From Hedera helix (taxonomy: Eukaryota > Streptophyta > Magnoliopsida > Apiales > Araliaceae), in assembly GCA_947179155.2 (NCBI GenBank), contig OX359269.1, forward strand, positions 27,857,517 to 27,921,516: 64,000 nt of DNA, read 5' to 3'. Shown piece by piece: positions 62,445-64,000 of the stretch. The notes under the pieces were generated by a model. The model worked only from the letters and a program-made list of their open reading frames with translations. It made no database searches and was not told the DNA's origin. A program made the translations under genes and the position numbers. Every line of letters begins with the position of its first letter. The stretch's first letter is position 1.

Positions 62445-63018
62445 GTTAATGTCAAAGTTCAAACAAAAACATGCAATTGTTTAAAGGTCAAACACAAACA
62501 AATAATAAAAAATACAAACTAATAGTCTTCATCTCCATATTCTTCTATATCTCTCTCGAACTCTTCTTCTCCATATCCCTTCAAGATAATGTCCCCATCG
62601 GGCTCACACTCATACTTTTCATCTCCCTCTTCTTCCGTGTCATCATTAAACAAAAAAAAAATTCATGGAGTTCTCTTGTTCTAACATTTCTACTATTTCT
62701 CTTAAGCTCTAGCATGCTATCCGCTTCGGATGCTTCACCAACCGCTTCCCAAGTAAGGCCCGAACAACCCTCAACTTATTCATCTATTCCTATGACGTCG
62801 TTTTGTAGTTTAGTTATTAAAATTAAAAAAAAAATTGCAGCCCTAAATTTTCTGCTTAGGCCTCGTCTTATTTCTCCATTTCGCCACCCAGTCTCGTATA
62901 ATTTCCTAGAAGAATTTTTATTCCTCCTCGGACATAGGCTAGGCGTCAGGAGGCCTAGGTGTGGCGTCAGGAAGGGGCCTAGTGCCTAGGCGGGGATTTT
63001 TAGAACACTGAAATTTTT

Positions 63019-63738
63019 TCAAATTTTGGAGATAGAATACATAATAAAAAAAATAAGAAGGATGAAATTATAATAAAATTAATTTTTAGGGACAAAAATG
63101 AAGAAAAAAAAATTAATGACACAATTTCAAAGAGCGATAATTTTCTCACATCGTCCTTAATAATATAGATATGGATGGATAATTTAGTTTTGGATCTTAC
63201 CGTTTCTAAGTTTCGAAAAACTCTCAATCATTTAAACATTTAATATTTAATAGTTTATATTATAATTTATGATAATATTATGGGTCTTAAATTTTATCTC
63301 ATATTAATCTCAAATAATTTGATATTTAATATTTTAATAATATTTTATATTATAATTAATTATAAAAAAAGTACTTAACTTCTAATTATTTGAAATATTT
63401 TTAATGCAAAAAAATTGAGATTTCAGACATTATCCTACAATTTAATTACATATATTAAAATACTATACTCGTGGGATCACATGATACCTTGAGCTAGTTT
63501 TGTAGTTGTTAAAAAGTAGGGGCCACGCCCGCGCCCACCAAGGGCTTTGATTGATTTAATCTCATATAACAAGGGCATGGTACTTGACTTGAGGAATATA
63601 TTATGAAATTTAGTAGTGGTTTTGTATTTAATTCATACAAGTAATTCACTATAAAAATTAATTAGAATTTTATTAAGGTAATAATAAAATTATTATATTA
63701 TTTTCATTTATATTGTAAGTGCAATATATTTTATTGTA
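63019..63738. other. AT-rich intergenic DNA, nothing recognised
   Basis: No supported gene. A short GC-rich patch (GGGGCCACGCCCGCGCCC, about 63520) interrupts AT-rich DNA. Confidence 0.5.
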
Positions 63739-63994
63739 GGGTTAAATATAGTTTAGTTATAGAAATTCCACCTTACTCACAATTTGACCTTCAAATTAAT
63801 TGAGCATACATATTCGTTACATCAAGTATCTAATTTTATATAATTTAGCCCTCCAAATCAAATTTCGACGAAAATTGGCCGAAATAATAAGTATTTTTAT
63901 ACCGTTTGACTGTATTAAAATACAATTTGACTTTAGTTTAGGGGCCGAATTGTGAGGAAAGTGAAACTTAGTATAACTAAAATGTATTTAACCC
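63739..63994. mobile_element. MITE with GGGTTAAATA terminal inverted repeats (256 bp)
   Basis: Left end GGGTTAAATATAGTTTAGTT; right end reverse complemented GGGTTAAATACATTTTAGTT. The inversion continues inward (TCACAATTTGACC / TCACAATTCGGCC). No target duplication could be confirmed because the window ends six bases later. Superfamily not assigned. Confidence 0.65.
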
Positions 63995-64000
63995 AAAAAA

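Larger units (their letters stand above)
51143..63010. mobile_element. hAT-like non-autonomous element (~750 bp), split by E4
   Basis: Ends CAAGGTTCTAAAA (51143) and, reverse complemented, CAGTGTTCTAAAA (63010). Flanking 8-bp GAATTTTT and AAATTTTT (7 of 8 match) fit a hAT target duplication. Both subterminal regions carry CCTAGGCG/CGCCTAGGC-type repeats (51163-51194, 62936-62993), a plausible transposase-binding array. Element parts: 51143-51331 and 62450-63010. The 172-codon frame at 62471-62989 runs through the subterminal repeats and is not taken as a gene. Confidence 0.65.

Noticed and set aside
62471..62989. 172-codon + strand frame as a possible membrane protein gene
   Set aside because: It crosses the hAT-like subterminal CCTAGGCG repeats, is hydrophobic because of CT-rich DNA and lies within a non-autonomous element.

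Overview
The window is nuclear DNA of a flowering plant, very probably a eudicot. The evidence is LTR retrotransposons primed by initiator tRNA-Met, Tekay/Del-type chromovirus polyproteins, Tourist-, Stowaway- and hAT-like small elements, AT-rich intergenic DNA and one spliced host gene of the plant organ-specific (DUF2775/ST) family. The species cannot be named from sequence alone. Roughly four fifths of the window is transposable elements, most of them very young judging by near-identical LTRs and intact 5-bp target-site duplications (TSDs).

Layout. (1) 1-9425: Ty3/Gypsy element E1 on the + strand. The 5' LTR is cut by the window edge. A single gag-pro-pol frame (1936-6582) has one amber codon between RT and RNase H, and the 3' LTR is complete. 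E1 sits inside an older LTR of its own family (9426-10389), which ends at an (AAT)n/(ATT)n microsatellite. (2) 10541-16612: AT-rich DNA with small MITE-like elements and the only convincing host gene, a two-exon organ-specific-type secreted repeat protein on the minus strand (15091-14118). (3) 16613-32716: E3, a tandem LTR-internal-LTR-internal-LTR array (period 6339 bp) flanked by one TSD (GAATC). It has no coding capacity (LARD-like). (4) 32717-35178: AT-rich spacer holding duplicated fragments of region 2. (5) 35179-48465: a three-level nest. A Tourist-like MITE is split by a ~2.98-kb solo LTR (TSD TTAAT), which is split by E2 (37432-47385, minus strand, TSD TAAAT). E2 is a young but badly defective relative of E1 that lacks the gag core and all of RT and carries four in-frame stops in RNase H/integrase. 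(6) 48466-51142: spacer with a 394-bp solo LTR (TSD GTAGT) and more duplicated fragments. (7) 51135-63018: a hAT-like non-autonomous element split by E4 (51332-62444, minus strand, TSD GTTAA), a non-coding LARD-like element with 4.4-kb LTRs. (8) 63019-64000: spacer and a terminal-inverted-repeat MITE ending six bases before the window edge.

How the parts relate. E1 and E2 are one family, with nearly the same LTR ends, the same primer-binding site and the same polyprotein. E2 cannot encode its own RT or Gag core, so it was probably mobilised in trans. E3 and E4 are two related non-coding families with conserved internal blocks but largely different LTRs, and must also depend on partners. All four LTR types share GGGG(C/T)CGT(C/T)ACA-like ends, and three share a TGAGC...GCTCA hairpin before a CAG near the 3' end (E1 has a looser version). 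No rRNA, tRNA, CRISPR or bacterial-type features were seen.
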